Below are positions 1-7,645 of a stretch of 64,000 bases of DNA, piece after piece; positions within the stretch are counted from its first letter, which is position 1, and each line of letters begins with the position of its first letter. This DNA is from Alphaproteobacteria bacterium (GTDB lineage Bacteria > Pseudomonadota > Alphaproteobacteria > JANSWW01), in NCBI GenBank assembly GCA_024743275.1, contig JANSWW010000009.1, positions 184,031 through 248,030 on the forward strand. The letters run 5' to 3'. Below the pieces are notes generated by a model, which worked only from the letters and a program-made list of their open reading frames with translations, was not told where the DNA came from and searched no databases. The position numbers were made by a program, and so were the translations under genes.

Positions 1-411
1 CATCTGCCGCAACGGATCGAGGAAGGCGGCGTCCAGCGCCTTCCGGGCCTCGGGATCGTTGTCGCCCTCGGCCATCAGATCGGCGGCGAGGCGCCCCTGT
101 GGCCCGGCGAACAGGTCCATCAGGCTCAGAACATGCTTGGCCAGGGTCTTGCCGGGCTTCTTGCCGCCATCGGTCTCCGGCACCGTCAACCTGTCGCCGA
201 CGGCATCCAGAACGATAGCGGTCTTCGACGGCCACCACCGGTAGATGGTTGTTTTGCCGACCCCGGCCTCCCGGGCGATGCCTTCGATTGACATTTCCCG
301 GACGCTCTGGTTTTCCAGAATGCCGCGGGTCGCGGCGAGAATGGCGTCGCGGGAGGCCGTGCTGCGCGGTCGGCCGGGTTTACGTTCCGTCTTCTCCACG
401 GTGTCTGTCAT
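1..411 (-). CDS. TetR/AcrR family regulator, C-terminus cut by window edge
   Basis: Reading leftward from the ATG at 409-411, 137 codons stay open to base 1, so the C-terminus is missing. The N-terminus is short and charged (MTDTVEKTERKPGRPRST), followed by a TetR helix-turn-helix over about residues 20-65. The recognition segment is visible as GVGKTTIYRWWPSK. The rest is the start of the helical ligand and dimer domain. The gene is divergent from agmatine deiminase across a 110-bp gap, so it could regulate that gene or itself. The gap contains ATCGGTTCG (465-482 region), which resembles half of a TetR palindrome but is not symmetric. The family is certain from the HTH; the ligand is unknown. 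Confidence 0.85.
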   Translation of the reverse strand, partial: MTDTVEKTERKPGRPRSTASRDAILAATRGILENQSVREMSIEGIAREAGVGKTTIYRWWPSKTAIVLDAVGDRLTVPETDGGKKPGKTLAKHVLSLMDLFAGPQGRLAADLMAEGDNDPEARKALDAAFLDPLRQM

Positions 412-521
412 CGAAGCGCCCCCATCGTTGCCAAGTGCCGGCCCCGTGGTCGAGGGGCTGCACAATTCGGATCGGTTCGTTTTAAAATAGTCCAGTTTCG
501 CGCTTACGGAAAGTAGCATAA

Positions 522-1559
522 ATGCCGGTCGAAGGGTCAGCTTTTCGCCATATCAGTCCGAAGGAGGCGGGGTTCCGCATGCCCTTCGAGGGCGATGCCC
601 ATCAGGGAACCTGGATCGCCTGGCCCTATCGGGCGGCCTTGTGGAACGGACGTCTCGAGGCCGTTCAGGCGGAATATGCCGGCGTCGCGGCGGCGATCGC
701 GGCGTTCGAACCGGTGGTCCTGCTCGCCCCGCCGGGCACGCTCGACACCTCCCATGCCAGCATGTCGGAGGATGTTCCCTTTGTCGAAATGCCCCTGGAC
801 GACAGTTGGATCCGGGACAACGGGCCAACGATCCTGATCCGTCCGGACGGCCGGGCCGCGGCCGTTTCCTGGCGTTTCAACGCCTGGGGCGCGAAGCATG
901 CGCCCTGGGACAAAGACGCCCTGGCGGCCGATCGCCTGGCCGGGAGCCTGGGGCTGCCGCGCTGGCCGGCGCCGATCACCACCGAAGGCGGGGCGATCCA
1001 CAGCGATGGCGACGGCACCCTTCTGGTGACCGAGACCTCGATCCTGAACCCGAACCGCAATCCGGGTCTCGGCAAAGACGACGCGACCCGGATCCTCGCC
1101 GAGGCAACCGGCGCGGAAAAAGTGATCTGGCTGCCCGGCGACCCTCAGGAGGTGGAGACCGACGGCCATGTGGACCTGATCGCCGCCTTCGCCGCCCCCG
1201 GCAGGGTCGTCCACGAGACGGTGCCTTCGGGCGATCCGAGGGCGGAGATCGTCGCCGCCAACATCGCGGCCCTGCGGGCGGCCCGGGACGCCCGCGGTCG
1301 GGCCTTCGAACTGGTCGGCCTGCCCGAGGCCCGCGCCCAGTCGGGCGATAGCCCGGTCCAATGCCGGTCCTATGTGAATTTCTATCTCGTCAATAACGGC
1401 GTCATCGTACCGGCCTACGGCGTCCCGGAAGACCGGGAGGCGGTTTCGATCCTCACCGGCGTTTTCCCGGATCGAAATGTGGTCTCCGTGCCCTGTCGGG
1501 AGATCGCCGCCGGCGGCGGGGCGGTCCACTGCATCACCCAGCAGATCCCGGTGTTCTAG
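522..1559 (+). CDS. aguA: Agmatine deiminase family protein
   Basis: 345 aa, the usual length for bacterial agmatine deiminase, which converts agmatine to N-carbamoylputrescine plus ammonia in the arginine-to-putrescine route. The pentein-fold landmarks appear in order: GTWIAWPY near the N-terminus, DDSWIRDNGP (substrate Asp), TTEGGAIH, DGHVD (catalytic His) and GGGAVHCITQQ with the nucleophilic Cys near the C-terminus. The start at 522 keeps the family's SPKEAGFRMP lead-in; a GGAAAG lies about 8 bases upstream. No N-carbamoylputrescine amidase is adjacent, so the rest of the pathway is elsewhere. Related peptidyl-arginine deiminase-like enzymes share the fold, so the exact substrate is inferred from length and motifs. 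Confidence 0.88.
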   Translation: MPVEGSAFRHISPKEAGFRMPFEGDAHQGTWIAWPYRAALWNGRLEAVQAEYAGVAAAIAAFEPVVLLAPPGTLDTSHASMSEDVPFVEMPLDDSWIRDNGPTILIRPDGRAAAVSWRFNAWGAKHAPWDKDALAADRLAGSLGLPRWPAPITTEGGAIHSDGDGTLLVTETSILNPNRNPGLGKDDATRILAEATGAEKVIWLPGDPQEVETDGHVDLIAAFAAPGRVVHETVPSGDPRAEIVAANIAALRAARDARGRAFELVGLPEARAQSGDSPVQCRSYVNFYLVNNGVIVPAYGVPEDREAVSILTGVFPDRNVVSVPCREIAAGGGAVHCITQQIPVF

Positions 1560-2383
1560 TCGAAGCCGAATTTCTTGCGTATCAGAAAATCCTTGAAGTC
1601 GCCCCGTTCCCGAACGCTCAGGCGGCGGGCGGTGTTCTCGCACCAGCCATAGGGTTCGACCGTCCCATAGCGGTCCGTATGCATCTGCTTCTCCGGGGCT
1701 TTCGGACGCGTCGCGTCGTAGGCGGCGAGATCCTCGGCTGCCGGTTCCCGGTAGCGATTGCGGTGGACGGCCACCGATTGCGGCAGCCGGGGCGAGGTCG
1801 GAAAGAACCGATTCGGATATCCGACCACTAGCCCGGCAAAGGGAAACGCATGGTCCGGCAGCTCAAGAAGGCCCGAGACCGCGTCCAGATGATTGCGGAT
1901 CACCGAGAGCGGGCAGCAGCCGAGCCCGACCCGTTCGGCCGCGAGCAGGAAGGTGGACAGCGCGATCGCCGCGTCCCCCGTCGCATTGACCAGCGTATCC
2001 ACGGTCGCCATGGCGTAATCGTAGCCCCGGTCCTCGCAGATCTTTCGGCCGCGATGGCTGTCGGCCACGAAGATCAGCATCAAGGGCGCCGCCTCGGCCC
2101 AGGACTGGATCGAGTCCAGGGCATTGATCTTTCCGCGAAGCTCCGGATCGTCGATGACGATGATGGAGTATTGCTGCAGATCGGACTTTGACGGCGCCGA
2201 CTGGGCGCAGGCGAGCAGGCTGGCCAACAACGGCTCCGGCACCGGATCCGGCTTGAAGTCGCGGCAGACCGACCGGGTCAGGAAAGGCAGTAGGCGGGCA
2301 TCCTCGGCCGCCGGGCCGACGCTGTCTCGCGGCTGAGCGTAGCGGGCGGCGATGGCCGCGCGGGTTGGATCGGTCTCGGCCAT
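1556..2383 (-). CDS. Nitroreductase family flavoprotein
   Basis: 275 aa, FMN-dependent nitroreductase fold. The N-terminal SVCRDFKPDPVP and SAPSKSDLQQYSIIV segments correspond to the flavin-phosphate loop, and the later AAERVGLGCCPLS is typical of NfsA/FRP-like members. The likely role is NAD(P)H-dependent reduction of nitro or quinone compounds in the cytoplasm. I chose the ATG at 2381-2383 because CGAGGA lies 5 bases upstream; an ATG six codons earlier lacks a comparable site. The stop overlaps the agmatine deiminase stop in a convergent CTAG. It is divergent from a LysR gene, with a T-N11-A palindrome between them, so LysR control is likely. Confidence 0.82.
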   Translation of the reverse strand: MAETDPTRAAIAARYAQPRDSVGPAAEDARLLPFLTRSVCRDFKPDPVPEPLLASLLACAQSAPSKSDLQQYSIIVIDDPELRGKINALDSIQSWAEAAPLMLIFVADSHRGRKICEDRGYDYAMATVDTLVNATGDAAIALSTFLLAAERVGLGCCPLSVIRNHLDAVSGLLELPDHAFPFAGLVVGYPNRFFPTSPRLPQSVAVHRNRYREPAAEDLAAYDATRPKAPEKQMHTDRYGTVEPYGWCENTARRLSVRERGDFKDFLIRKKFGFD

Positions 2384-2412
2384 GACGGTCCTCGTTCTCA
2401 TGAGTTGGATTT

Positions 2413-2433
2413 ATGATAGCATTGCCGAATCAT
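2413..2433. promoter_or_regulatory. Candidate LysR operator (ATGAT-N11-ATCAT)
   Basis: A perfect 5-bp inverted repeat, ATGAT and ATCAT, separated by 11 bases. This is the T-N11-A geometry of LysR-family operators. It lies in the gap between the divergent nitroreductase and LysR genes, about 20 bases before the LysR start codon, where LysR proteins usually bind for autoregulation and control of the divergent partner. Confidence 0.5.
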
Positions 2434-2452
2434 TTGGTATTTCAAAGTTATC

Positions 2453-3328
2453 ATGGACCTCCGCCAACTCCGCACCCTGGTCGCCATCGTCGATCACCGC
2501 AGCTTCGCCGCCGCCGGCGAAGCGGTCGGGCTGACCCAATCGGCGGTCAGCCTGCAGGTCAAGGCGCTGGAGGAGTCCCTCGGGGTCTCGCTGTTCGACC
2601 GGACGAAACGGCCGCCGGAGCCGACCTTGGAGGGGCGCCGCATGGCCGACCGGGCGCGGGAGATCCTGGCGCTGGCCGATCAGATGACCGGCGGGCGGCG
2701 CGGGGACAGCACGGAGGGTGTGCTGGAACTGGGCGCCGTGCCCACGGTCATCACCGGCGTTCTGCCGCCGGTCCTGGCCAAGCTGAAGGCCGATCAGCCG
2801 AGCCTGCGCATCCGCCTGACCAGCGGGCTATCCCACGAGTTGGAGCAGAGGGTGGTGAGCGGCGAATTGGACGCCGCCATCGGTACGATGCCGGACCGCG
2901 TCAAGCCGGGGCTGTCGATCCACAGTTTCGCCGACGAGCCGCTGGTGGTGATCGCCCCGCCGGGGACCGAGGCGGCCAGCGACGAGGTGGTCCTGTCGGC
3001 CTACCCCTATATCCGCTTTCGCCGCCATGCCTGGGCCGGCCAGTTGATCGATCTGGAACTGAGCCGCAGGGGAATCGCCCCGGACAGCGTTATGGACATC
3101 GACCAGTTCGAGGGGATCGCCGCCCTGGTCGCCGCCGGGCTCGGCGCGTCGGTGGTGCCGCAACGGCCGATCCCCCATCCCTTTCCGGAGGGCGTCGTCG
3201 CGATCCCCTTCGGCAAGCCCCAGGTCAGCCGCACGCTCGCCATCCTGGAACGGGCGAACAATCCCCGCGCCCTCCAGGTCAAGGCGGTGCTGGAGACCCT
3301 GGTGGCGGAATGCGCATCCCTATCTTGA
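2453..3328 (+). CDS. LysR family transcriptional regulator
   Basis: 291 aa, full length for LysR. The winged HTH covers residues 1-60 (MDLRQLRTLVAIVDHRSF, then VGLTQSAVSLQVKALE). A linker and the periplasmic-binding-like effector domain follow to the end (HSFADEPLVVIAPPG, ALVAAGLGASVVPQRP). It is divergent from the nitroreductase and reads toward the CoA-transferase/acyl-CoA-dehydrogenase pair 86 bp downstream. That gap is AT-rich and holds an ATAAGGATTAT inverted repeat at 3347-3357, so the pair probably has its own promoter. Which unit it regulates is inference; position allows both. LysR regulators head known 3-sulfinopropionate gene clusters, which fits the downstream genes. Confidence 0.9.
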   Translation: MDLRQLRTLVAIVDHRSFAAAGEAVGLTQSAVSLQVKALEESLGVSLFDRTKRPPEPTLEGRRMADRAREILALADQMTGGRRGDSTEGVLELGAVPTVITGVLPPVLAKLKADQPSLRIRLTSGLSHELEQRVVSGELDAAIGTMPDRVKPGLSIHSFADEPLVVIAPPGTEAASDEVVLSAYPYIRFRRHAWAGQLIDLELSRRGIAPDSVMDIDQFEGIAALVAAGLGASVVPQRPIPHPFPEGVVAIPFGKPQVSRTLAILERANNPRALQVKAVLETLVAECASLS

Positions 3329-3414
3329 GAAAACTCAAAGCAAAATATAAGGATTATTCGTTTTCCTGAAGATTCCGACAGGCGTATGCTCACGAAACCG
3401 TGAAGAGGACCGTT

Positions 3415-4668
3415 ATGGCCGTTAATGCAGTCACCGATCCGGGCGGGAAGCCCGGCGGCCCGCTCGAGGGCGTCAAGATCGTCGATTTGACCCGTATTCT
3501 GGCGGGACCGACGTCGACCCAGCTTCTGGGCGATCTCGGGGCGGATGTCATCAAGATCGAAAAGCCCGGCGCGGGCGACGACACCCGCAAATGGGGCCCG
3601 CCCTATGTCCCGCACAAGGATGGCGGCGACACCCATGAGAGCGCCTATTACCTCTCGGCCAACCGCAACAAGCGCTCGGTCTCCATCGACATCGCGACCG
3701 AGGAGGGGCAGAAGCTCATCCGCCGCCTGCTGCAGGACGCCGACGTCCTGGTCGAGAATTTCAAGGTCGGCGGGCTCGCCAAATACGGCCTGTCCTATGC
3801 CGATCTGAAGGACGCGTTTCCGCGGCTCGTCTACTGCTCTATCACCGGCTTCGGCCAGTCTGGTCCCTATGCCCCGAAGGCGGGCTACGACTTCCTGGCC
3901 CAGGCCATGGGCGGGATCATGTCGATCACCGGCGATCCGGACGGCATGCCGGTCAAGGTCGGCGTCGGCATCTCCGACGTGATGTGCGGGATGTACGCGA
4001 CCGTTGGCATTCTCGCCGCCCTGCGCCACCGGGACCGGACCGGCGCGGGCCAATATGTCGACACCTGCCTCTACGACACCTCGATCTCCTGGCTGATCAA
4101 TGAGGGCGTCAACTACATGGTCTCCGGCGAACTGCCCCAGCGGCGTGGCAACCAGCATCCGAACATCGTCCCCTATGACGTCTATCCGGCCGCCGACGGG
4201 CATTTCGTCATCGCCTGCGGCAACGACGCCCAGTTCGCACGGTTGGCCGCCGTGATGGGGCATCCGGAATGGGCCAAGGATCCGCGGTTCGAAACCAATT
4301 CGGCACGGACCAAGAACCGGGAGGCGCTTACCCGGATGATCCATGCGGAGACCACCCAGAAGCCGCAGGAACATTGGATCGATGCGCTCGACGCGGTGAA
4401 GGTTCCGGTCAGCCGGGTCAGCACCTTCGATCAGGTTTTCGCCGACGAGCACACCCATCATCGCGGCATGAAGATCGATCTGCCGCATCACCAGGCCAAG
4501 GACGGCACCGTACCGCTGATCGGCAACCCGCTGACCCTGTCGGGCACGCCGGTGCGCTATCGCTACGCCCCGCCGACCCTGGGCCAGCATACGGAGGAAG
4601 TGCTGCGGGACAATCTCGGCCTCGACGCGGACGAGATCGACCGGCTGCGCAAAGACGGCGTGCTGTAG
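3415..4668 (+). CDS. Class III (CaiB/BaiF) CoA-transferase
   Basis: 417 aa. The open frame extends to a GTG at 3400, but the ATG at 3415 has AAGAGGA 5 bases upstream and is preferred. The family features are PLEGVKIVDLTRILAGP at the N-terminus, GADVIKIEKPGAGDD and the catalytic-Asp block GQYVDTCLYD, with Asp at about residue 221. Class III enzymes move CoA between carboxylates, often with succinyl-CoA as donor. The acyl-CoA-dehydrogenase-like gene follows 25 bp later, so the two are probably co-transcribed. Because that partner looks like a sulfinopropionyl-CoA desulfinase, a succinyl-CoA:3-sulfinopropionate CoA-transferase role is plausible. Formyl-CoA or dicarboxylate transferase remain alternatives. 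Confidence 0.88.
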   Translation: MAVNAVTDPGGKPGGPLEGVKIVDLTRILAGPTSTQLLGDLGADVIKIEKPGAGDDTRKWGPPYVPHKDGGDTHESAYYLSANRNKRSVSIDIATEEGQKLIRRLLQDADVLVENFKVGGLAKYGLSYADLKDAFPRLVYCSITGFGQSGPYAPKAGYDFLAQAMGGIMSITGDPDGMPVKVGVGISDVMCGMYATVGILAALRHRDRTGAGQYVDTCLYDTSISWLINEGVNYMVSGELPQRRGNQHPNIVPYDVYPAADGHFVIACGNDAQFARLAAVMGHPEWAKDPRFETNSARTKNREALTRMIHAETTQKPQEHWIDALDAVKVPVSRVSTFDQVFADEHTHHRGMKIDLPHHQAKDGTVPLIGNPLTLSGTPVRYRYAPPTLGQHTEEVLRDNLGLDADEIDRLRKDGVL

Positions 4669-4693
4669 ACGCCGCATCAGGAAGGAGACGCCC

Positions 4694-5878
4694 ATGTTCG
4701 AGCTCACCCACCAGCAGCAGGACCTGCAAGGGCTCGCCCGCTCGCTCGCGAAGGACAAGATCGCGGCGGCCGCCGCCGAGACCGACCGGACGGAGCAATA
4801 TCCCTGGGGGGCCATCGACCTCTTCAAGGATATGGGCTTCATGGGCATGACCATCCCCAAGGCCTATGGCGGCAAAGGGGCGAGTTATCATGACGCGGTT
4901 CTGGTGATCGAAGAGATCGCCAAAGCCTGCGGCGTGTGCGCCCGGATCGTTGTCGAGGCCAATATGGGCGGGATCGGCGCGATCATGGCCTATGGCACCG
5001 AGACCCAGAAGCGGCTCGCCGCCGAACTGGTGCTGAACGGCGACAAGCCGGCGATCTGCATCACCGAGCCGGAGGCCGGCAGTGCCGCCACGGAAATGAC
5101 CACCACGGCGGTCAAGAAGGGCGACACCTATGTGATCAACGGCACCAAGCACTGGATCACCGGCGGCGGTGTGTCACGGCTTCATGTCGTCTTCGCCCGT
5201 GTGATCGAGGATGGCGAGGACAAGGGCATCGGCGGCTTCCTGATGGTCCGGGGCGAAACGCCCGGCCTGGAAATCGGCGAGCGGATCTATGCCATGGGCC
5301 TGCGCGGCATCCCGGAGACGGTGGTGCATTTCAACGATGTCGAGGTCGGCGCGGACATGGCGCTCCTAGACCCGAACGATCTGAAGCGCGGCTTCGCCCG
5401 GTTGATGGACGCCTACAACGCCCAGCGGGTCGGCGCCGGCACCGTGGCGCTCGGCATCGCCGAGGGCGCCCATGACCATGCCGTCCAATTCGTTCAGGAA
5501 CGCGAGCAATTCGGACGGCCGATCGCCGAGTTCCAGGGTCTGCAATGGATGCTGGCGGACATGTCCATCGAACTCGCCGCCGCCCAGGCGCTGATCTACA
5601 AAGCGGCATCCAGCGCCGGGCCGGCCGGCTTCCCGGACCAGATGCTCGCCGCCCAGGCAAAGATCAAGGCGGCCGAGGTGGCGATCAAGGTGACCAACGA
5701 TGCCCTGCAGCTGCACGGCGCGGCCGGTTACAGCCGGGCCAATCCGCTGGAGCGCATGCTGCGGGACGCCCGAATGTTCACGATCGGCGGTGGTACCGCC
5801 CAGATCCTGCGCAATGTCGTCGCCTCGAAGCTCCTCGACCGCAAGCTGCCACAGACCCGCGACGGGTATCTGCGGTAG
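4694..5878 (+). CDS. Acyl-CoA dehydrogenase-fold flavoprotein, probable 3-sulfinopropionyl-CoA desulfinase
   Basis: 394 aa, a complete acyl-CoA dehydrogenase fold with an AGGAAGGAG site before the ATG. FAD/substrate segments are clear: CITEPEAGSAATEM, GTKHWITGGG and REQFGRPIAEFQ. Both positions that supply the catalytic Glu in the superfamily are changed. The helix-G position (YNAQRVGAG) has Gln244 instead of Glu, and the MCAD-type position (TIGGGTAQ) has Gly366. Arg84 is present (CARIVVEAN). From memory, this combination, Arg84 with Gln near 246 and no base, is the signature of the Advenella desulfinase AcdDPN7, which splits 3-sulfinopropionyl-CoA into propionyl-CoA and sulfite. The specific function is inference from three residues and the adjacent CoA-transferase. 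Ordinary dehydrogenation seems unlikely. Confidence 0.72.
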   Translation: MFELTHQQQDLQGLARSLAKDKIAAAAAETDRTEQYPWGAIDLFKDMGFMGMTIPKAYGGKGASYHDAVLVIEEIAKACGVCARIVVEANMGGIGAIMAYGTETQKRLAAELVLNGDKPAICITEPEAGSAATEMTTTAVKKGDTYVINGTKHWITGGGVSRLHVVFARVIEDGEDKGIGGFLMVRGETPGLEIGERIYAMGLRGIPETVVHFNDVEVGADMALLDPNDLKRGFARLMDAYNAQRVGAGTVALGIAEGAHDHAVQFVQEREQFGRPIAEFQGLQWMLADMSIELAAAQALIYKAASSAGPAGFPDQMLAAQAKIKAAEVAIKVTNDALQLHGAAGYSRANPLERMLRDARMFTIGGGTAQILRNVVASKLLDRKLPQTRDGYLR

Positions 5879-5904
5879 GAACATCTCCCCCCTTTTTGAC
5901 CAGG

Positions 5905-5926
5905 CCCCCTCCCATCCGGGAGAGGG
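5905..5926. repeat. Short intergenic palindrome (CCCTCCC/GGGAG type)
   Basis: CTCCC-ATCC-GGGAG forms a short hairpin (5909-5922) flanked by C-rich and G-rich arms. It resembles the longer palindromes at 32610-32680 and 63714-63825. It sits between the desulfinase-like gene and the TPP enzyme, and its right arm (AGAGGGAGA) also serves as the ribosome-binding site of the TPP gene. Confidence 0.45.
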
Positions 5927-5931
5927 AGACT

Positions 5932-7560
5932 ATGCTGCAAGGACCCATCGCCATGCCCACCGGTGCCGATCTGATTGCCCGCCGTCTCGCCGCCGCCGGC
6001 TGCCGCCACGCCTTCGGGATGCCGGGCGGCGAGGTGCTGGCCGTGATGGACGCCCTGGACGCCAACGGGATAGACTTCACCCTGGTGAAGCACGAGAACG
6101 CCGGCGGCTATATGGCGGAGGGCACCTGGCATGCGACCGGGGCGCCGGCGGTGCTGCTGGCGACCATCGGTCCGGGGGTCGCGAACGCGGTCAACGCCGT
6201 CGCCAACGCCCAGCAGGACCGGGTGCCGCTGATCTTCCTGACAGGCTGTGTCGATTCCGCCGAGGCCGCCACCTATACCCATCAGGTCTTCGACCATCAG
6301 GCGGTGCTGGCGCCGATCACCAAGGCGAGCCTGAAAATGGCGGACGGCGCCGTCGACGTGCTGATCGACAAGGCGGTCGCCATCGCCATGGAGCACCCGC
6401 AAGGCCCGGTCCATGTCGACATTCCGATCAAGCTTGCCGAAGGCGAGCAGCCTGACCGGGCCTATCCGATCCGCGCCGCTTCCGCCCCCGCCGCGCCGGC
6501 CCCCGGGCGGGATCTCGATCGCGCCCGCGAGATGCTGGCCGCCGCCGAGCGGCCGGTGGTGGTCGCCGGCCTGGAGGTCTTGGCCGACGGGGCGTCGGAG
6601 GCGGTCGCCCGGTTCTGCCGCGATCATGGCGTGCCGATCCTGACCACCTACAAGGGCAAGGGCATCCTTCCGGAAGGCGATCCGATGGCGATGGGCGGGC
6701 ACGGCCTGTCGCCCAAGGCCGACAAACTGATCATGCCCTTCCTGGCCCAGTCCGACTGCGTGCTCTGCCTCGGCTACGATCCGATCGAAATGCGGGTCGG
6801 CTGGCGGGATCCCTGGGATCCGGCCAGGGCGATCGAGGTCGTGAACAGCCCGAATACCCACTACATGCATCACACCGCCCACAGCTTCGTCGGCCATATC
6901 GGGGCCGGGCTGGCGGCGTTGGCCGAAGGCTTGGCGAAAAAGCCGCGCTGGATCGGTGGCGAGCCGGAGGCGCTGAAAACGGCGCTCGCGGCGGCCTTCG
7001 CGCCTGAGGAAGGCTGGGGGCCGGCCCGGGCCATGGCGGCGATCCGCGAGGCGGCGCCGCGCGACACGGTGTCCACCGTCGATTCCGGCGCGCACCGCAT
7101 CCTTCTGTCGGAGATGTGGGAGTGCCCGAGCCCCCGGACCCTGCTGCAATCGTCGGCGCTGTGCACCATGGGCATCGCCCTGCCGCTGGCCATCGGTCAC
7201 AAGCTGGCCCAGCCCGAAACGCCGGTGATCTGCTTCACCGGGGACGCCGGCCTGGAGATGGTCATGGGCGATCTCGCCACTCTGCGGGACTTGAGGCTGC
7301 CGGTTGCCGTGGTGGTCTTCGTCGACCGCTCCCTGGCGTTGATCGAGATGAAGCAGCGGGCGACCAACCGGCCCAATCTCGGCGTCGACTTTCCGGGCAC
7401 CGACTTCCCGGCCCTGGCCCGGGCGCTTGGCGGTAACGCCATCGTCGCCGATACGGAACAGGCGGCCCGGGACGCGATCAAATCGGCATTCGCCGAGACC
7501 GACCGCTTCACCCTGATCGCCGTGCCGATCGACCGCCGCGCCTATGACGGGATGATTTGA
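5932..7560 (+). CDS. Thiamine-diphosphate-dependent enzyme, acetolactate-synthase-like
   Basis: 542 aa with the three-domain TPP-enzyme layout: N-terminal PYR domain, central domain, C-terminal PP domain. The activating Glu is in KHENAGGYMAEG. The PP-domain metal motif is altered: GDAG instead of GDG, and the usual Asn at its far end is Asp (FVDRS). I take the ATG at 5932 because AGAGGGAGA precedes it; an ATG at 5953 is an alternative. It follows the desulfinase-like gene by 53 bp on the same strand, so it may belong to the same unit. Acetolactate synthase proper needs a small subunit, which is absent. A 2-oxoacid or sulfo-oxoacid decarboxylase/lyase is possible, but the substrate cannot be read from the sequence. 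Confidence 0.75.
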   Translation: MLQGPIAMPTGADLIARRLAAAGCRHAFGMPGGEVLAVMDALDANGIDFTLVKHENAGGYMAEGTWHATGAPAVLLATIGPGVANAVNAVANAQQDRVPLIFLTGCVDSAEAATYTHQVFDHQAVLAPITKASLKMADGAVDVLIDKAVAIAMEHPQGPVHVDIPIKLAEGEQPDRAYPIRAASAPAAPAPGRDLDRAREMLAAAERPVVVAGLEVLADGASEAVARFCRDHGVPILTTYKGKGILPEGDPMAMGGHGLSPKADKLIMPFLAQSDCVLCLGYDPIEMRVGWRDPWDPARAIEVVNSPNTHYMHHTAHSFVGHIGAGLAALAEGLAKKPRWIGGEPEALKTALAAAFAPEEGWGPARAMAAIREAAPRDTVSTVDSGAHRILLSEMWECPSPRTLLQSSALCTMGIALPLAIGHKLAQPETPVICFTGDAGLEMVMGDLATLRDLRLPVAVVVFVDRSLALIEMKQRATNRPNLGVDFPGTDFPALARALGGNAIVADTEQAARDAIKSAFAETDRFTLIAVPIDRRAYDGMI

Positions 7561-7645
7561 TCGGATCCGGCCTGCGTTAAGGGGGCTGGTCTATCGGGGG
7601 GCGGCGAATTAGGTGTCTGCTGCACCGCAACAGGAAGGCGACCCC

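Noticed and set aside
3007..4860. A 617-codon minus-strand frame opposite the CoA-transferase gene
   Set aside because: Composition is Arg/Gly/Val-rich with no domain, and the plus strand carries two complete recognised genes there.
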